DNA from: Flavobacterium chryseum
Lineage (GTDB): Bacteria > Bacteroidota > Bacteroidia > Flavobacteriales > Flavobacteriaceae
Assembly: GCF_004362015.1 (NCBI RefSeq)
Contig: NZ_SNWW01000007.1
Span: forward strand, 62,001 to 126,000
Reading direction: 5' to 3'
DNA length: 64,000 bases
A program made the translations under genes and the position numbers. This document shows positions 1 to 11,600 of the stretch, piece after piece (position 1 is the stretch's first letter; each line of letters opens with the position of its first letter). The notes under the pieces were generated by a model. That model was not told the origin of the DNA, did no database searches, and saw nothing but the letters and a program-made list of their open reading frames with translations.

Positions 1-1158
1 GGTTATTCTTGGGATTTTAAAGGAAATACCTCAATAATAACATCTTTTGGCGATGGCGGAAACAACATGGAAGTTAATGAAAGCCAAACTTTTACAGCTG
101 TACCAAATTATTCCTCTTTTAGTTTTTCACTTCATAGTAGTTGTGTCGCGCTTGGTTCGTCTACTACTAATTGTAACAACAACTTCACTGCTACTAAGAC
201 TGCTGTTCAAATGCTGCAAGGCGGGTATTTAGGATTAGGAGGTTGTAATGGTGGGGTAAATATTGATTCTTTTAAACCAAATGTGGTAATACAAAATTTA
301 GACACAACAGATCCTTCAAATATATGTGCTGGATTTTCGCTGAGTTTAGCGGGTTTCCCTGCTAATTTTCCTGCGGAAGCTTATCATTGGCAATATTCAG
401 TAAATAATCAGGTAACTTGGATTGATGTTCCAGCTACAATTGCAGGAAGAGCAACAAATAATACTCCTACCCCAACATTTTCTATGCAGGAACTTTTGGG
501 TGTTAATCATACTAATTACATAAACAAGCCAATTTATTTTAGATTAGGTTACGCAACTACTTCTTTTACAACTCCATTGATATTATACTATTCTGCCTGT
601 ACTCCTGTAGTAACAAATATAGAATATGAAGCTCCAAATTGTAATGGGGATGCAATTCCTAAAGTTGCGATTTCATTTGACAGGCCCTTAGATAACGATG
701 AGACACTTGTCTACATATATATTAGGGATAAAAATAATGGTGCTATAAGTAATCAACGTAATAATGTAGTTTTTGATACAGCTGATCCTAAAAAATACAC
801 CTTTTATAACATTAGTCCTCTTGAAAACACAAGAACTTATGAGATAGGTTATCAAGCAAAAAAAGGAACAATAATGCGTGGATCGATGTTTTCTACACAA
901 AGTTTCACTTATAATGATCCTGCAAAAATGCAATTTAAAGTGACTGGTCAATCCTTACCTACTTGTTTTGGAAACGAAGATGCAACAATTGATATTGAAA
1001 TTTTAAGTGGTGAGTCTCCTTATAATTTTTATGTAGATAATGTTTTAACCACTGCTTCTAAAATTGATAATTCACACTATAAAATTACAGGCTTAAAGGC
1101 TAATGCAGTTGGTTATAAAATTAAAGTAACAGATAAAAACAACTGTATAGAAAAATAA
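1..1158 (+). CDS. SprB-repeat-like surface protein, C-terminal part (5' end outside window)
   Basis: The reading frame is open from base 1 to the TAA at 1156-1158, so the true start lies upstream; the first internal Met at 67 is not a convincing start. About 385 residues are visible: extracellular-looking, Asn/Thr-rich beta-sandwich sequence with scattered cysteines, ending in one SprB-type module (starting near 'PTCFGNEDATIDI', ending 'KVTDKNNCIEK'). It stops where such modules usually continue into a 'VTITQP' strand and has no T9SS sorting domain. The next gene begins 16 bp downstream and, after its signal peptide, starts with exactly that missing strand. Role inferred: cell-surface or adhesin protein. 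Family assignment of the N-terminal part is unknown. Confidence 0.75.
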   Translation, partial: GYSWDFKGNTSIITSFGDGGNNMEVNESQTFTAVPNYSSFSFSLHSSCVALGSSTTNCNNNFTATKTAVQMLQGGYLGLGGCNGGVNIDSFKPNVVIQNLDTTDPSNICAGFSLSLAGFPANFPAEAYHWQYSVNNQVTWIDVPATIAGRATNNTPTPTFSMQELLGVNHTNYINKPIYFRLGYATTSFTTPLILYYSACTPVVTNIEYEAPNCNGDAIPKVAISFDRPLDNDETLVYIYIRDKNNGAISNQRNNVVFDTADPKKYTFYNISPLENTRTYEIGYQAKKGTIMRGSMFSTQSFTYNDPAKMQFKVTGQSLPTCFGNEDATIDIEILSGESPYNFYVDNVLTTASKIDNSHYKITGLKANAVGYKIKVTDKNNCIEK

Positions 1159-1174
1159 ACAACCCAAATACAAA

Positions 1175-4100
1175 ATGATGATGAAAAAATACTACTTACT
1201 ATTATTATTCCTTACTAGTTTATTGGGTTATTCGCAAGTTGGAGCACTTCAGCCGGACGGATCAAGAGCAGTAACAATAACACAACCTTCTGCAATAGAA
1301 ATATTAGGATCAGCTGTTAATGCAAAAGGAAATAGCCAACCTAATGGGGAAATAAGCGGTTACGGAATTTCTGGCGGAACACCGTTTAGTGGTCCTTCGT
1401 ACACAGAGACATGGACAAAAAACGGAGCTTCTTTTTCTATGACTAATCCGAATGCCCTGTCAGCAGGAGTATATGTTGTAAATGTATGGGATTCTAAAGG
1501 ATGTAATACCTCTCAAAGTTTTACAATTAACGAGCCTGCGCCGTTATTAGTTAGTATTACAACTCCACAAAAAATAACGTGTTATGATAAAAATACGGGG
1601 ACTCTAACTGCAAATCCAAGCGATGGTTATCCCTATAGTGCAACACCTATTACTCGTGCTTATTCATATGAATGGTTTAAAACAGATAATCTGGCAGGAG
1701 CAAATCCAGTAGCGATCAATCAATATTCTCAAACGGCAATTAACCTAAAAGCAGGATTTTATAAAGTTACTATTAAAGATGGTGGAGATAATTATGCATC
1801 TGCTTATGCAGAGTTAATTCAAAACGATCTTATAACAGCAACACCAACCATAACAAATGTAAAATGTAAAGGAGATGCAACTGGAGCTATTTTCCTGACA
1901 CTTGCTAATGGGACAGGATCTTATGATGTGAGCTGGAATGATGGGCCAGTAACTAAAGACAGAACAGGATTAACATCAGGATTGTATAAATATACCATTA
2001 CAGATGCTGCTGTTCCCGGATGTTCTATTACAGGTAACGTGAACATAACAGAACCTAATGATGAATTAATTTTTAATCCAATAATACAGACACAACCTTC
2101 TACTCCTCTTTCTAGTGATGGAACCATAAAAATTACTGCAACTGGCGGTACTTCTCCGTACACTTATCAATGGACAAAAGATGGAAGCGCTTTTACTCCA
2201 AATACCAATAGTTCAACAGGTTTGACAACAGGATTAACAAACGGAAAATACAAAGTTATTGTTACAGATAGTAATAGTTGTACTCAAGAAAGCCCAGAAA
2301 TGGTGCTCGATGCGCTAGGTATTATACTTTTAAACAAAGTAGATATTTATTGTAAAGGTGATGCAAGTGGTAGTATAACAATTAAAGCAGTTGGTGGTTT
2401 TGGAAACTATGCTTATCAATGGTATGAAATGAATGGCACAATAGCAACTCCTTTAATTAATGAAACAAATCCAACATTAACTCTTCAGCAAACAGGATTC
2501 TATCGCATCAGAGTTCAGGATCATGTTAATCCTGATGTTTATGCTGATTATGAATTAACAGAACCTGCTCAACCACTTTCAGCAACATTTACTTCTACAA
2601 GTGTTAATTGTGCTGGAGGAAATGACGGAACTGCTTTTATTGCAGCAACCGGTGGAACTCCAAATAGCGGTGTATATACTTACGAATGGTTTAAGGATGG
2701 TATTTTGTTATCTACGATTACAACTTCTAGCTTAAATACACTTTCTGCCGGAGTTTATAAAGTAATTATCAAGGATAAATTACAATGTTCTACAGAGGTA
2801 AATTTTACTGTCATTGCTCCTACTGCTATTATTATTCCGAATGCGACAATAACAAACGTTGCCATTTTTGGACAATATACAGGTGAAATTAAATTGGCCC
2901 CTGTAACAGGTGGAAACGGTACATATTCATATAAATGGACTTATGATCTTGATCCTTTATTTATTAAATCCACAAAAGATATCGCTGGCTTAAAAGCAGG
3001 AACTTATATTCTTGAAGTACGAGACGCAAAAGCGGGAGTAGCTGATAATGTAGGATGTATTGCTACAAGAAGTTTTATAGTTACTCAAAACCCTGAATTA
3101 ATTGTGACTGTACAAGAAACAAAATCTATTCTATGTAATGGAGACTTGAATGGTGAAATCAAAGCCAATGTATCTGGTGGAGTTTTAGGATATAATTATG
3201 TATGGTACAACAGTAAAGGAGATATAATTGGAGGGGACACAAATACAATTACAAATTTAGGTGCAGAACAATATAAAGTAGTTGTGACAGATTCTCAAGG
3301 GGCTCAAAAGACTTCTTCAATTTTAAATTTAATTCAGCCAGACAAATTAACCGTCTCATTAGCAAATAAAGTTAATGTTTTATGTTACGGAAATCAAACC
3401 GGAACAATTGATATTAATATCGTTGGAGGAACTTTACCTTATACATTTGCATGGAAAAAAGATGCTCAACAAGCAGTTTATGCTACATCAGAAGATTTAA
3501 ACAATTTAACATCCGGAATATATAGTGTTTTAATTAAAGATAAAAATAATTGTGAGATTTCATTAGACAACATCACAATTACACAACCAAATGCTCCGTT
3601 AGCAATAAAAGATATTGAAGTTAAAAACCTTAGTGGTTTTGAAACCAAAAATGGTAGCATAGAAGTTTTAATATCAGGAGGAACGCCAATTTACACATAT
3701 GCCTGGAGAGTAAAAGGATCTGCAACAATTATTGGAAACAAAAGTTTATTAGATCAATTAGCAATTGGTACTTATGAACTGACTGTAACAGATGCTAATA
3801 ATTGTACTATAGTTAAGGAATATACTTTAATACAGCCAGACAAGCTTTTGATTACTGCAATAAATGAAACCGAATCAATAAAATGTTTTGGTTACAAAGA
3901 AGCTGTTTTAAAAGCGACAATAAGCGGAGGTGCTCCTATAGGAGTTGCCGATGCTGATAAAAATTATATTTATAAATGGTATAATGAACTTAATCCTTCT
4001 GTAATAGTATCAACTACTAATCCAACAGAAGCATTAATTGCAGGAAATTATTTCTTAGAAGTTTCAGACGGATTTGGAAATAGTTATACTTCAAATAAAG

Positions 4101-6079
4101 TAATCGTAAAAGAACCTACTCCGGTAAAAATCAATTTTACACAAACAAATGTTTCATGTAAAAATCAGCAAGACGGATCAATTCATATCACAACAAGCGG
4201 TGGTACAGGAATACACACAATTACATGGAGTAAAACTTCAGATGCAGATCCTAATTCTATAAGCAATCTTTTTGCAGGTAATTATTCAGTTACCGTAAGA
4301 GATGCTAATAATTGTACTGCCACTCAGAATTTTGTAATAACTGAACCCGAAGTATTAGCTATAAATAAAGTAGTTAAAACACCTCCGTCAGGTCAGGGAG
4401 TTGATGATGCAAGTATTGCTGTAACAGTTCAGGGAGGTACCCCAAATTATAATTTTCAGTGGTATGATCAAAATATGAATTTGATTTATACAGATAATAA
4501 TAAAGCTTCAAATACCAGCATCTATAATATTTATGCAGGGCAATATTTCATAAGTGTTACAGATGCAAATGGATGTTCGATTGTAGCAAGAGATTTAGAC
4601 AAAGTTGATCCGTTATTTATTAACGTTGTACAAATAAACACCGTACAATGCCACGGCGATGCAACTGCCAGTATAAAGGCGCTTACTTCTGGCGGTCTTC
4701 CTGGTTATTATTATAAATGGTATGAAGTAAATAATCCATCTGTTATAGTGAGTCAGGCAGAAACTTTAATAAATGCAAAAGCAGGTACCTATTATGTCAT
4801 TGCTACAGATTCTTTTGATAAATCTATTCAAAGTCAAAATATTACAATCACAGAACCTACCCTATTAACTAATTCTCTTTCTGCAGAATATGTTCGTTGT
4901 GGAGATGGTAATGATTGGACTATTGTTTCAAATGCTTCAGAAGGTTCTGCTCCTTACACCTATTTATGGAATACAGGTGCAAAAACGCCTAATTTAATTG
5001 ATGTGGTTCCAGGAAACTATTCATTAGTAGTAACCGATAAAAACGGATGTACAATCAATAAAAGCATAAATATTACAACTCCGGCACATTTAGATGCATC
5101 AGAAAACATAAAAATTCCAACCTGTTATGCAGGTTCAGATGCTACAATCGTTGTAACGACAATTGCAGGAACTGCACCATACATTTATTTATGGAATACA
5201 GGAGAAACATCAAATACGTTAAGCAACGCTAAAGCAGGAACTTATTCAATCGAAATTAAAGATGCTAAAGGCTGTATTATTTCAAGAACGTATACAATTG
5301 TAGATCCACCAAAAGATGTAATTGATCTTGGTGAAGATGTAACGTTGTGCTTTGATCAGACCTTAACAATCAATGCTACTATTGCTGATAATCAAGCAAC
5401 GTATTCATGGACATCAGACAAAGGTTTTAAAAGTACTAATGCTATGATTACGGTTTCTGAACCTGCGAATTATACCGTTATTGTAACGAATAAATTAGGA
5501 TGTGAAGCTACCGATACCATCAAAATATCGAGTCAAAGCACTGCTATTAGTGCTGAATTTGCTGTTTCATCGCAAGCCTTTTTAAATGAAAAAATTATAA
5601 TTGTAGATATCAGTAATCCTATTCCTGATACTGTCGAATGGATTTTGCCAGCTGGCGCAACTGTAGTTTCAAAAGATAAAGATTATGCTGAAATAAGTTT
5701 TAATCAGCTTGGAGAACATGATATTACGATAATTACAACAAAAGGAAATTGCGTTGCCACTCAGACCAAAACCGTAATGGTTACAGAAGGAGAATACGAA
5801 AATCCGGATAATACAGATTCTCAGAAAAAATTTGATTTAAAGATTTATCCAAATCCATCTGACGGAAAATTCACTGTAGATGTTACTCTGGATAAAATAA
5901 TGCCAGGCCACATCAAAGTTTACAGTTTAAGCAATAATCAGGTAATAGACTCTAAATATGAGGAAGGCAAAGACAATTACTCTTTCAATTTTAGTTTAAA
6001 TGGTCTTCCTTCAGGAGTTTATTTTGTTTTGTTTGAATCTCAACAAGGCACTAAATTGAGAAAAATAATCATCAAATAA
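1175..6079 (+). CDS. Large SprB-repeat adhesin with T9SS C-terminal sorting domain
   Basis: 1634 residues. An N-terminal signal peptide (hydrophobic 'YYLLLLFLTSLLGYSQ', likely cleaved near residue 20) is followed by roughly 15-17 tandem SprB-type modules of about 80-90 residues. Each typically starts with 'C(K/N/Y/H)GD..G.I', has a central 'Y.Y.W' strand and ends 'Y.V.VTD.N.C'. Residues from about 1550 form a type A T9SS sorting domain ('KIYPNPSDGKFTVDV' to 'LPSGVYFVLFESQQG...KIIIK'). SprB-family proteins are T9SS-exported surface filaments used in gliding or adhesion. Export to the cell surface is well supported; the partner or substrate is unknown. It is probably co-transcribed with the outer-membrane protein and toxin genes downstream. 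Starts at codons 2 or 3 are equally possible. Confidence 0.9.
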   Translation: MMMKKYYLLLLFLTSLLGYSQVGALQPDGSRAVTITQPSAIEILGSAVNAKGNSQPNGEISGYGISGGTPFSGPSYTETWTKNGASFSMTNPNALSAGVYVVNVWDSKGCNTSQSFTINEPAPLLVSITTPQKITCYDKNTGTLTANPSDGYPYSATPITRAYSYEWFKTDNLAGANPVAINQYSQTAINLKAGFYKVTIKDGGDNYASAYAELIQNDLITATPTITNVKCKGDATGAIFLTLANGTGSYDVSWNDGPVTKDRTGLTSGLYKYTITDAAVPGCSITGNVNITEPNDELIFNPIIQTQPSTPLSSDGTIKITATGGTSPYTYQWTKDGSAFTPNTNSSTGLTTGLTNGKYKVIVTDSNSCTQESPEMVLDALGIILLNKVDIYCKGDASGSITIKAVGGFGNYAYQWYEMNGTIATPLINETNPTLTLQQTGFYRIRVQDHVNPDVYADYELTEPAQPLSATFTSTSVNCAGGNDGTAFIAATGGTPNSGVYTYEWFKDGILLSTITTSSLNTLSAGVYKVIIKDKLQCSTEVNFTVIAPTAIIIPNATITNVAIFGQYTGEIKLAPVTGGNGTYSYKWTYDLDPLFIKSTKDIAGLKAGTYILEVRDAKAGVADNVGCIATRSFIVTQNPELIVTVQETKSILCNGDLNGEIKANVSGGVLGYNYVWYNSKGDIIGGDTNTITNLGAEQYKVVVTDSQGAQKTSSILNLIQPDKLTVSLANKVNVLCYGNQTGTIDINIVGGTLPYTFAWKKDAQQAVYATSEDLNNLTSGIYSVLIKDKNNCEISLDNITITQPNAPLAIKDIEVKNLSGFETKNGSIEVLISGGTPIYTYAWRVKGSATIIGNKSLLDQLAIGTYELTVTDANNCTIVKEYTLIQPDKLLITAINETESIKCFGYKEAVLKATISGGAPIGVADADKNYIYKWYNELNPSVIVSTTNPTEALIAGNYFLEVSDGFGNSYTSNKVIVKEPTPVKINFTQTNVSCKNQQDGSIHITTSGGTGIHTITWSKTSDADPNSISNLFAGNYSVTVRDANNCTATQNFVITEPEVLAINKVVKTPPSGQGVDDASIAVTVQGGTPNYNFQWYDQNMNLIYTDNNKASNTSIYNIYAGQYFISVTDANGCSIVARDLDKVDPLFINVVQINTVQCHGDATASIKALTSGGLPGYYYKWYEVNNPSVIVSQAETLINAKAGTYYVIATDSFDKSIQSQNITITEPTLLTNSLSAEYVRCGDGNDWTIVSNASEGSAPYTYLWNTGAKTPNLIDVVPGNYSLVVTDKNGCTINKSINITTPAHLDASENIKIPTCYAGSDATIVVTTIAGTAPYIYLWNTGETSNTLSNAKAGTYSIEIKDAKGCIISRTYTIVDPPKDVIDLGEDVTLCFDQTLTINATIADNQATYSWTSDKGFKSTNAMITVSEPANYTVIVTNKLGCEATDTIKISSQSTAISAEFAVSSQAFLNEKIIIVDISNPIPDTVEWILPAGATVVSKDKDYAEISFNQLGEHDITIITTKGNCVATQTKTVMVTEGEYENPDNTDSQKKFDLKIYPNPSDGKFTVDVTLDKIMPGHIKVYSLSNNQVIDSKYEEGKDNYSFNFSLNGLPSGVYFVLFESQQGTKLRKIIIK

Positions 6080-6116
6080 GTTGTGTTTTTCAGAGTAAGT
6101 ATCAATTAATAATGAA

Positions 6117-6150
6117 AATCAATCAGCAGAAAATAGCTGCTGATTTGATT
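6117..6150 (+). other. Stem-loop between adhesin and barrel genes
   Basis: An inverted repeat (AATCAATCAGCAG, loop, CTGCTGATTTGATT; one bulged base) lies in the 88-bp gap. No T-run follows, so it is more likely an mRNA-processing or stabilising hairpin, or a weak attenuator, than a strong terminator. Confidence 0.45.
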
Positions 6151-6167
6151 CTCATATCATAACAAAG

Positions 6168-8636
6168 ATGATTTTAAAAAGATTAAATTTTAATATAATA
6201 TTACTTTTTGTAAGTGCATTTGGGTTTTCGCAGAACTTTAATGTTCAGGAAGTTGGTAAAGCAAAATTGGTAAATGTATCCGGAGGAGCATCTGCCAATA
6301 CTGTATTTTATTCAGGAAATGCTGCCAGAGAACCTTTCAGCTATTTTTTAAACGGAAATATTAATTTTAATATAGCCGGATTATACAATATTCCATTATC
6401 GTTTTCATACACCAATCAAAAATTCGGATATGAAAAACCTGTACTAATGAACCGTTTGAGCATACATCCTTCTTATAAATGGATTACTGCACATATTGGT
6501 GATGTTAGCATGACATTTTCTCCTTATACCTTGAGCGGGCATCAATTTTCTGGTTTTGGAGTCGACTTAACTCCACAAGGAAAATTTAAAATTAGTGCGA
6601 TGTACGGTCGATTGATAAAAAACAGCGAATACAATAGTGTTTATCCAACAATACTTCCCACTTATAAAAGATTCGGATATGGATTTAAAACAAATTATGC
6701 ATTAGAAGAAATAACGCTTGGCCTTACTTTTTTTAAGGCAAAAGATGAAATAAACTCTATATCAAATCCAATTCCATTTGAATTAGGTGTTTCTCCGAAA
6801 GAAAATGCAACAGTAAGTTTTGAAACAAATTTTAAGCTTTTTCAAAAACTACAAGTCTTTACAGAATTTGCAAACAGTAGCATTACCGAAGATACCAGAA
6901 CAAGCGATGGAACAAAAGCAAAAGGAGTTGCGGCTTTGTTTTTAAGCCCAAACAACACAACAGCAAGTTATAATGCTTTCAAAGGTCAATTGGTATATCC
7001 AGCCGGAAAAGGAACTCTAGGTTTAGGATATGAAAGAATTGATCCTAACTACAGAACATTAGGCGGATATTATTTTAACAATGACTTAGAAAATATTACG
7101 GTAAATGCTTCTCAATCTTTATACAAAGACAAAGTTTCTATCTCTGTAAATTTAGGATTGCAAAAAGACAATCTCGATAAACAAAAAGAAAGTCAGATGA
7201 AACGTTTAGTTTCAGCACTTACAATTGATTATAGAGCCAATGAAAAACTAAATTTTAATATCAATTATTCTAATTTCCAGTCTTACACCAACAGTCGAAA
7301 TCAGTTTGATTATATTAATCAGGTTTCTGATTTTGATTATCTGGATACTTTAAATTTCAGGCAAGTCAATCAAAATGCTTCGCTTGCAGTAAACTATTTA
7401 TTAAAGAGTGACAAGCGCATAAAAAAATCGATTAATGCTAACTTTTCGATGCAAGATGCCGTAAATCAGCAACAAGGAAAAACAATTGCAGGTGGTGCGA
7501 GCACTTATTACAACTCCGGCATTTCATATAGTATTGGATATCCTGAAAAAGATTTGAATATTAACGCTGCGATAAATAATACATACGGAAAAACCGACGA
7601 CAATAAAAGTTTTATTATTGGTCCAACAATTGGCGCTACGAAGTTATTTTTCGATAAAAAATTCACAACTTCAGCATCAACAAGCTACAACACAAGTTAT
7701 AACAATGGAGATAAGCAAAACGATATTATCAATTTTAGAGTAAACGGTTCTTATATCTATTTGCAGAAACATAATTTCAATATGGGAATTATTTCATTGT
7801 TCAGTAATTCTTCAAATGGTACTTCGACTCAAAAAAATAACGACTTAACTGGTACATTAACCTACACTTATTCTTTTGACAAGATAAAATTACGTCCTAA
7901 AAGAGAACCAAGAACGGAAGAAGATTTAAAATTAAATGGAGAACCAAATCTAAAAATAAGTTCTAACGGAAAAATATTTGAAGGTACGCGTGATGAAATT
8001 ACAACACAATTAAAAGATATGCAACTGGCCTTAAATCCATTGCCTGCTGAAGAAGATACTAATCTGGAACATCTGTTAACATTATCAACTTTAACTCCTG
8101 ATGAAAAACAGTTTAAAGATAAAGTATTGGATTATTTAGAAGCGTATGATTCTGAAGCAGAAACATTAAAAAAATACAACGAATATCTGGCTGAAGCTTC
8201 TCAAAAACTGGAAAAAGAAATTTCGACTAAAGATGAAAGTCTTGAAAATGCTTACGTAATTGCGATTGGAAGAGTAAATAGTCATCCGTTAAATGGTAAA
8301 AATGAAGCTGATATTATGGATAAATCAGCTTATAAATCGTATTTGAGATTGGTGGAAAGAAGTGATAATAGCCGTGATCAGCTAATGCATCACAGATGGA
8401 TGATGAAGGAAATTTCGGCTTTGTCCAAAATCCCGGCGACTGAAATTCAGAAAAACCAATACGCAGCTGATTTTAGCAAACAAGAAATCGAAGAAGCTTT
8501 TAAATTAATAAAAGATAAAAAATCAGCAGTTGAAATAGTAGAAGCTATTGAAATAAAAATGATTCCATTTTATCATAATCTGGCAGTTAAAAATGCCACA
8601 ATTGATGATATTGATTTAAAACATATTCAGAAATAA
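6168..8636 (+). CDS. Outer-membrane beta-barrel protein with C-terminal helical tail
   Basis: 822 residues. A signal peptide ('IILLFVSAFGFSQ') is followed by about 550 residues of alternating amphipathic strands rich in Tyr, Phe, Asn and Gly, typical of Bacteroidota outer-membrane barrels. The last barrel-like strand is near 'TGTLTYTYSFDKIKLRP'. Residues from about 575 to 822 change abruptly to charged, Lys/Glu-rich helices, presumably periplasmic. It is longer than PorP/SprF proteins (about 330 residues), though SprF-like proteins commonly accompany SprB-like adhesins, which fits its place directly after one. Inferred role: anchor, assembly partner or translocation aid for the neighbouring surface protein or toxin. 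The exact family is not recognised. Confidence 0.75.
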   Translation: MILKRLNFNIILLFVSAFGFSQNFNVQEVGKAKLVNVSGGASANTVFYSGNAAREPFSYFLNGNINFNIAGLYNIPLSFSYTNQKFGYEKPVLMNRLSIHPSYKWITAHIGDVSMTFSPYTLSGHQFSGFGVDLTPQGKFKISAMYGRLIKNSEYNSVYPTILPTYKRFGYGFKTNYALEEITLGLTFFKAKDEINSISNPIPFELGVSPKENATVSFETNFKLFQKLQVFTEFANSSITEDTRTSDGTKAKGVAALFLSPNNTTASYNAFKGQLVYPAGKGTLGLGYERIDPNYRTLGGYYFNNDLENITVNASQSLYKDKVSISVNLGLQKDNLDKQKESQMKRLVSALTIDYRANEKLNFNINYSNFQSYTNSRNQFDYINQVSDFDYLDTLNFRQVNQNASLAVNYLLKSDKRIKKSINANFSMQDAVNQQQGKTIAGGASTYYNSGISYSIGYPEKDLNINAAINNTYGKTDDNKSFIIGPTIGATKLFFDKKFTTSASTSYNTSYNNGDKQNDIINFRVNGSYIYLQKHNFNMGIISLFSNSSNGTSTQKNNDLTGTLTYTYSFDKIKLRPKREPRTEEDLKLNGEPNLKISSNGKIFEGTRDEITTQLKDMQLALNPLPAEEDTNLEHLLTLSTLTPDEKQFKDKVLDYLEAYDSEAETLKKYNEYLAEASQKLEKEISTKDESLENAYVIAIGRVNSHPLNGKNEADIMDKSAYKSYLRLVERSDNSRDQLMHHRWMMKEISALSKIPATEIQKNQYAADFSKQEIEEAFKLIKDKKSAVEIVEAIEIKMIPFYHNLAVKNATIDDIDLKHIQK

Positions 8637-8689
8637 AAACTTTAGAAAATAAAGTCGAAAGACATCATAAGATATTAATACCAAAAATA

Positions 8690-11600
8690 ATGGATAAACC
8701 ACAATTACCCAAAATGCTAAAAAAACTACACCTACTTGTTTTTCTTGTATGCTCTTTAATAGGATTGAGTGGCTACGCACAAACCTTTCCTGTTACCATA
8801 AGTACACAGATCACGCAGCCCTCTCCTATTTATCTAAGCAATTATGCTGATGCAACTACGATAAATAGTCCGATAAAAATACAGCTGGTATTAAACGATT
8901 TAACGATATCTAACAGACAAGTTCGATTGAAATTTTATTTCCAGGGAAATTCTATTTCGTTTTCTACAAATGATTTTGTTGTAGGCGCAAGACCCTTATA
9001 TCTTGAAGGAGGTTTTCCGCTGCAGCTTACCAATGTTGATTTAGCTCCTTATTTTGAATTCCAAAATATATTAGGCTTAAATCCAAATCAGTATGCGCAG
9101 CCATTACCTGAAGGTATTTACAATTTTTCTGTTGAAGTATATGATTTTGCTACAAACAAAAAACTGTCTAAGAAAACAAATGTAACTACTATCATATTTC
9201 AGAATGAACCTCCATTCTTAAACCTGCCTTTGAATAATGCTTCAATAATGCAGTCAAATATTCAAAACATTATATTTAGCTGGACACCAAGGAGTATTAA
9301 TGTCAGCAATGTAGAATATGAATTTTCATTGGTTGAAATTTGGGATAATTATACACCGGTACAAAATGCATTTGCCTATTCACCACCCTTATATACAACG
9401 ACCACAAGAAATACTACATTTCAGTATGGAATGAGTCAACCTCAACTTATTCCCGGGAAAAAATATGCCTGGCGTATAAAAGCAAAAGCTATTTTGGGTG
9501 CAGAAGAAATTGGTGTTTTTAAAAATAACGGTTACAGCGAAATTTTTTCTTTTAACTACGAAGTCTCTTGTACATCACCCTTATCGATAACAACAACCGG
9601 AGTTAGCGAAGATCAGGCAAAAGTAAGCTGGAGCGGTAACATTGATAATTTTGATTATCAGGTAAATTATCGCGAAAAAAATGCAAACTCAGAGTGGTAC
9701 AAAGTTGTAACTCCCAGAGAATCGATAACCATTAGCAATTTAAAACCTAATGCAACTTACGAATATACAGTAGGAGCTTCCTGCGATGTTGGTAAATATA
9801 CACACAGTACAATTCATGAATTTACAACACTTGCCAAAGATGAAATTGCATTTGCAGGTTGTGGTATAAAACCAGATCCTAAAGATTTGGCGAATAAAAC
9901 ACCGTTACCGCAACTTTTCCCGAATGATGTTGTAACAGCCGGAGATTTTCCAATTGTAGTCTTAAAAGCTACAGGAAGCAACGGAAACTTTACCGGAGAA
10001 GGATATGTAACCCTACCCTTCTTAGAAAAATTCAGAAAACTAATTGATGCAGCTGATGCTTTAGGTGGAGATAAAATTAATCTTGGTCAATTTTCACGTA
10101 TCCGAATCACGTTTAATAATATTGGTGTAAATACTGATTTTAAATTAATTTCTGGAGAGATTGTGGCTAGTTACGATCCTGATTGGAAGAACATTGCTGA
10201 CGGAGATAAAATTCTTACTGATGTTTTAGGAAGTGATGGAAAACCTGTAGAAGGTAAACTTGATTATGAAGTAAGGTCAGCTACATTAAATCCTGATGGA
10301 AGTACAACTATTATCGGAGCAGATGGGCAAACATCTACAATTGCAAAATCTGTATACGATCAGGTATACACAGATAGTAAAGGAAATACAGTTAATATTC
10401 CCGCAAATGGTAAAGGAGAACCAACTATTTCTAATCCTGCTGCAGGAGGTAAAGCAATTGCAGGAAATACAAATGGCGTCTCAAGCAGCGGTGAAGTTGC
10501 ACAAATATCTTCATCTGATGTAATTATTACCTTTAAAGATGGTCCTGGTAAATATGCTTTTGATCAGAAACCGGATATGGGTTCTCAAAAATTAAAGGCA
10601 ACTTATGAAGTAATTCCAGTTAAAGGCGGCAGTGATTATAATGTTAATTATAAAGCCGTTTCTGATTTAGATGGTTCTGATACTATTATTGCTGAAGCAA
10701 GTTTTAAAAACGGAAAAACAAAAGATGATATCGTTTTTAAAACAAATTCAGGCGCAAAAGTCGAGGCAAAATGGACAAGTAATACTAAAGCAGAAATAAC
10801 GCTTACTAAAACGCTTAATTTCGCTAAAGAAAGTATTATTGCAACAGTAAATGGTGCTAAAGAAAAAGATCCAAAAGACGCAACCAAAACGATTGATGGT
10901 AAATCAGATGTTGCAGGTAAGGTAAATATTTGGCAGCTACCTCAAAAAACCGTTATAAGCGTAACACTTTTAAGTGTAAACGGAGCAGTTACGCCAACAG
11001 ACAGCAAAGCAACGGCTTTCCTAAATGAAGTATATAACAAAGTAGGAGTAAAATTTGATGTCACTACTCAAAAAGTTACTATTGGTAAATTGCCAAACGA
11101 AATAGAATGCGGTGATAGCGATGTATTCAATGTATACACTGGCGGTCAGAATGATATAATAAGCCAGATAGAATCAATTGCTGATTTTAAATATAATGAA
11201 AAAACATATTATGTTTTATATACTGGAAAAAGTGGTCAAAATGGCTATGACGGTTTTATGCCTCTTGGAGGTCAGTATGCTTTTGTATTTGACAATAGTT
11301 TAAAAACTGCTGCTCACGAATTAGGCCATGGTATTTTTGGTCTTAAACATCCTTTCTCAACTAAATCCGAATCAGGTAAAACTAATCTGTTAATGGATTA
11401 TGGAGCCGGCACTGTATTGTCTCATAATGATTGGGATATTATTCATAGCGGTGGTTGGAAGTTTTATGGGTTTCAAAAGAGTTCTTCCGGGGCATTGGCT
11501 GGTGGTTATGGAATTACTCCAAATTGGGGATTTGTAAAAACTAATGAAAACACTGTACTAACTGGTGAAGGAGTTCCAAAAGTCGCTGAAGGAATGCTTG

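Noticed and set aside
1800..5300. Periodic repeats resembling a CRISPR or satellite array
   Set aside because: The period is about 250-270 bp in protein frame with divergent DNA; these are SprB protein modules.
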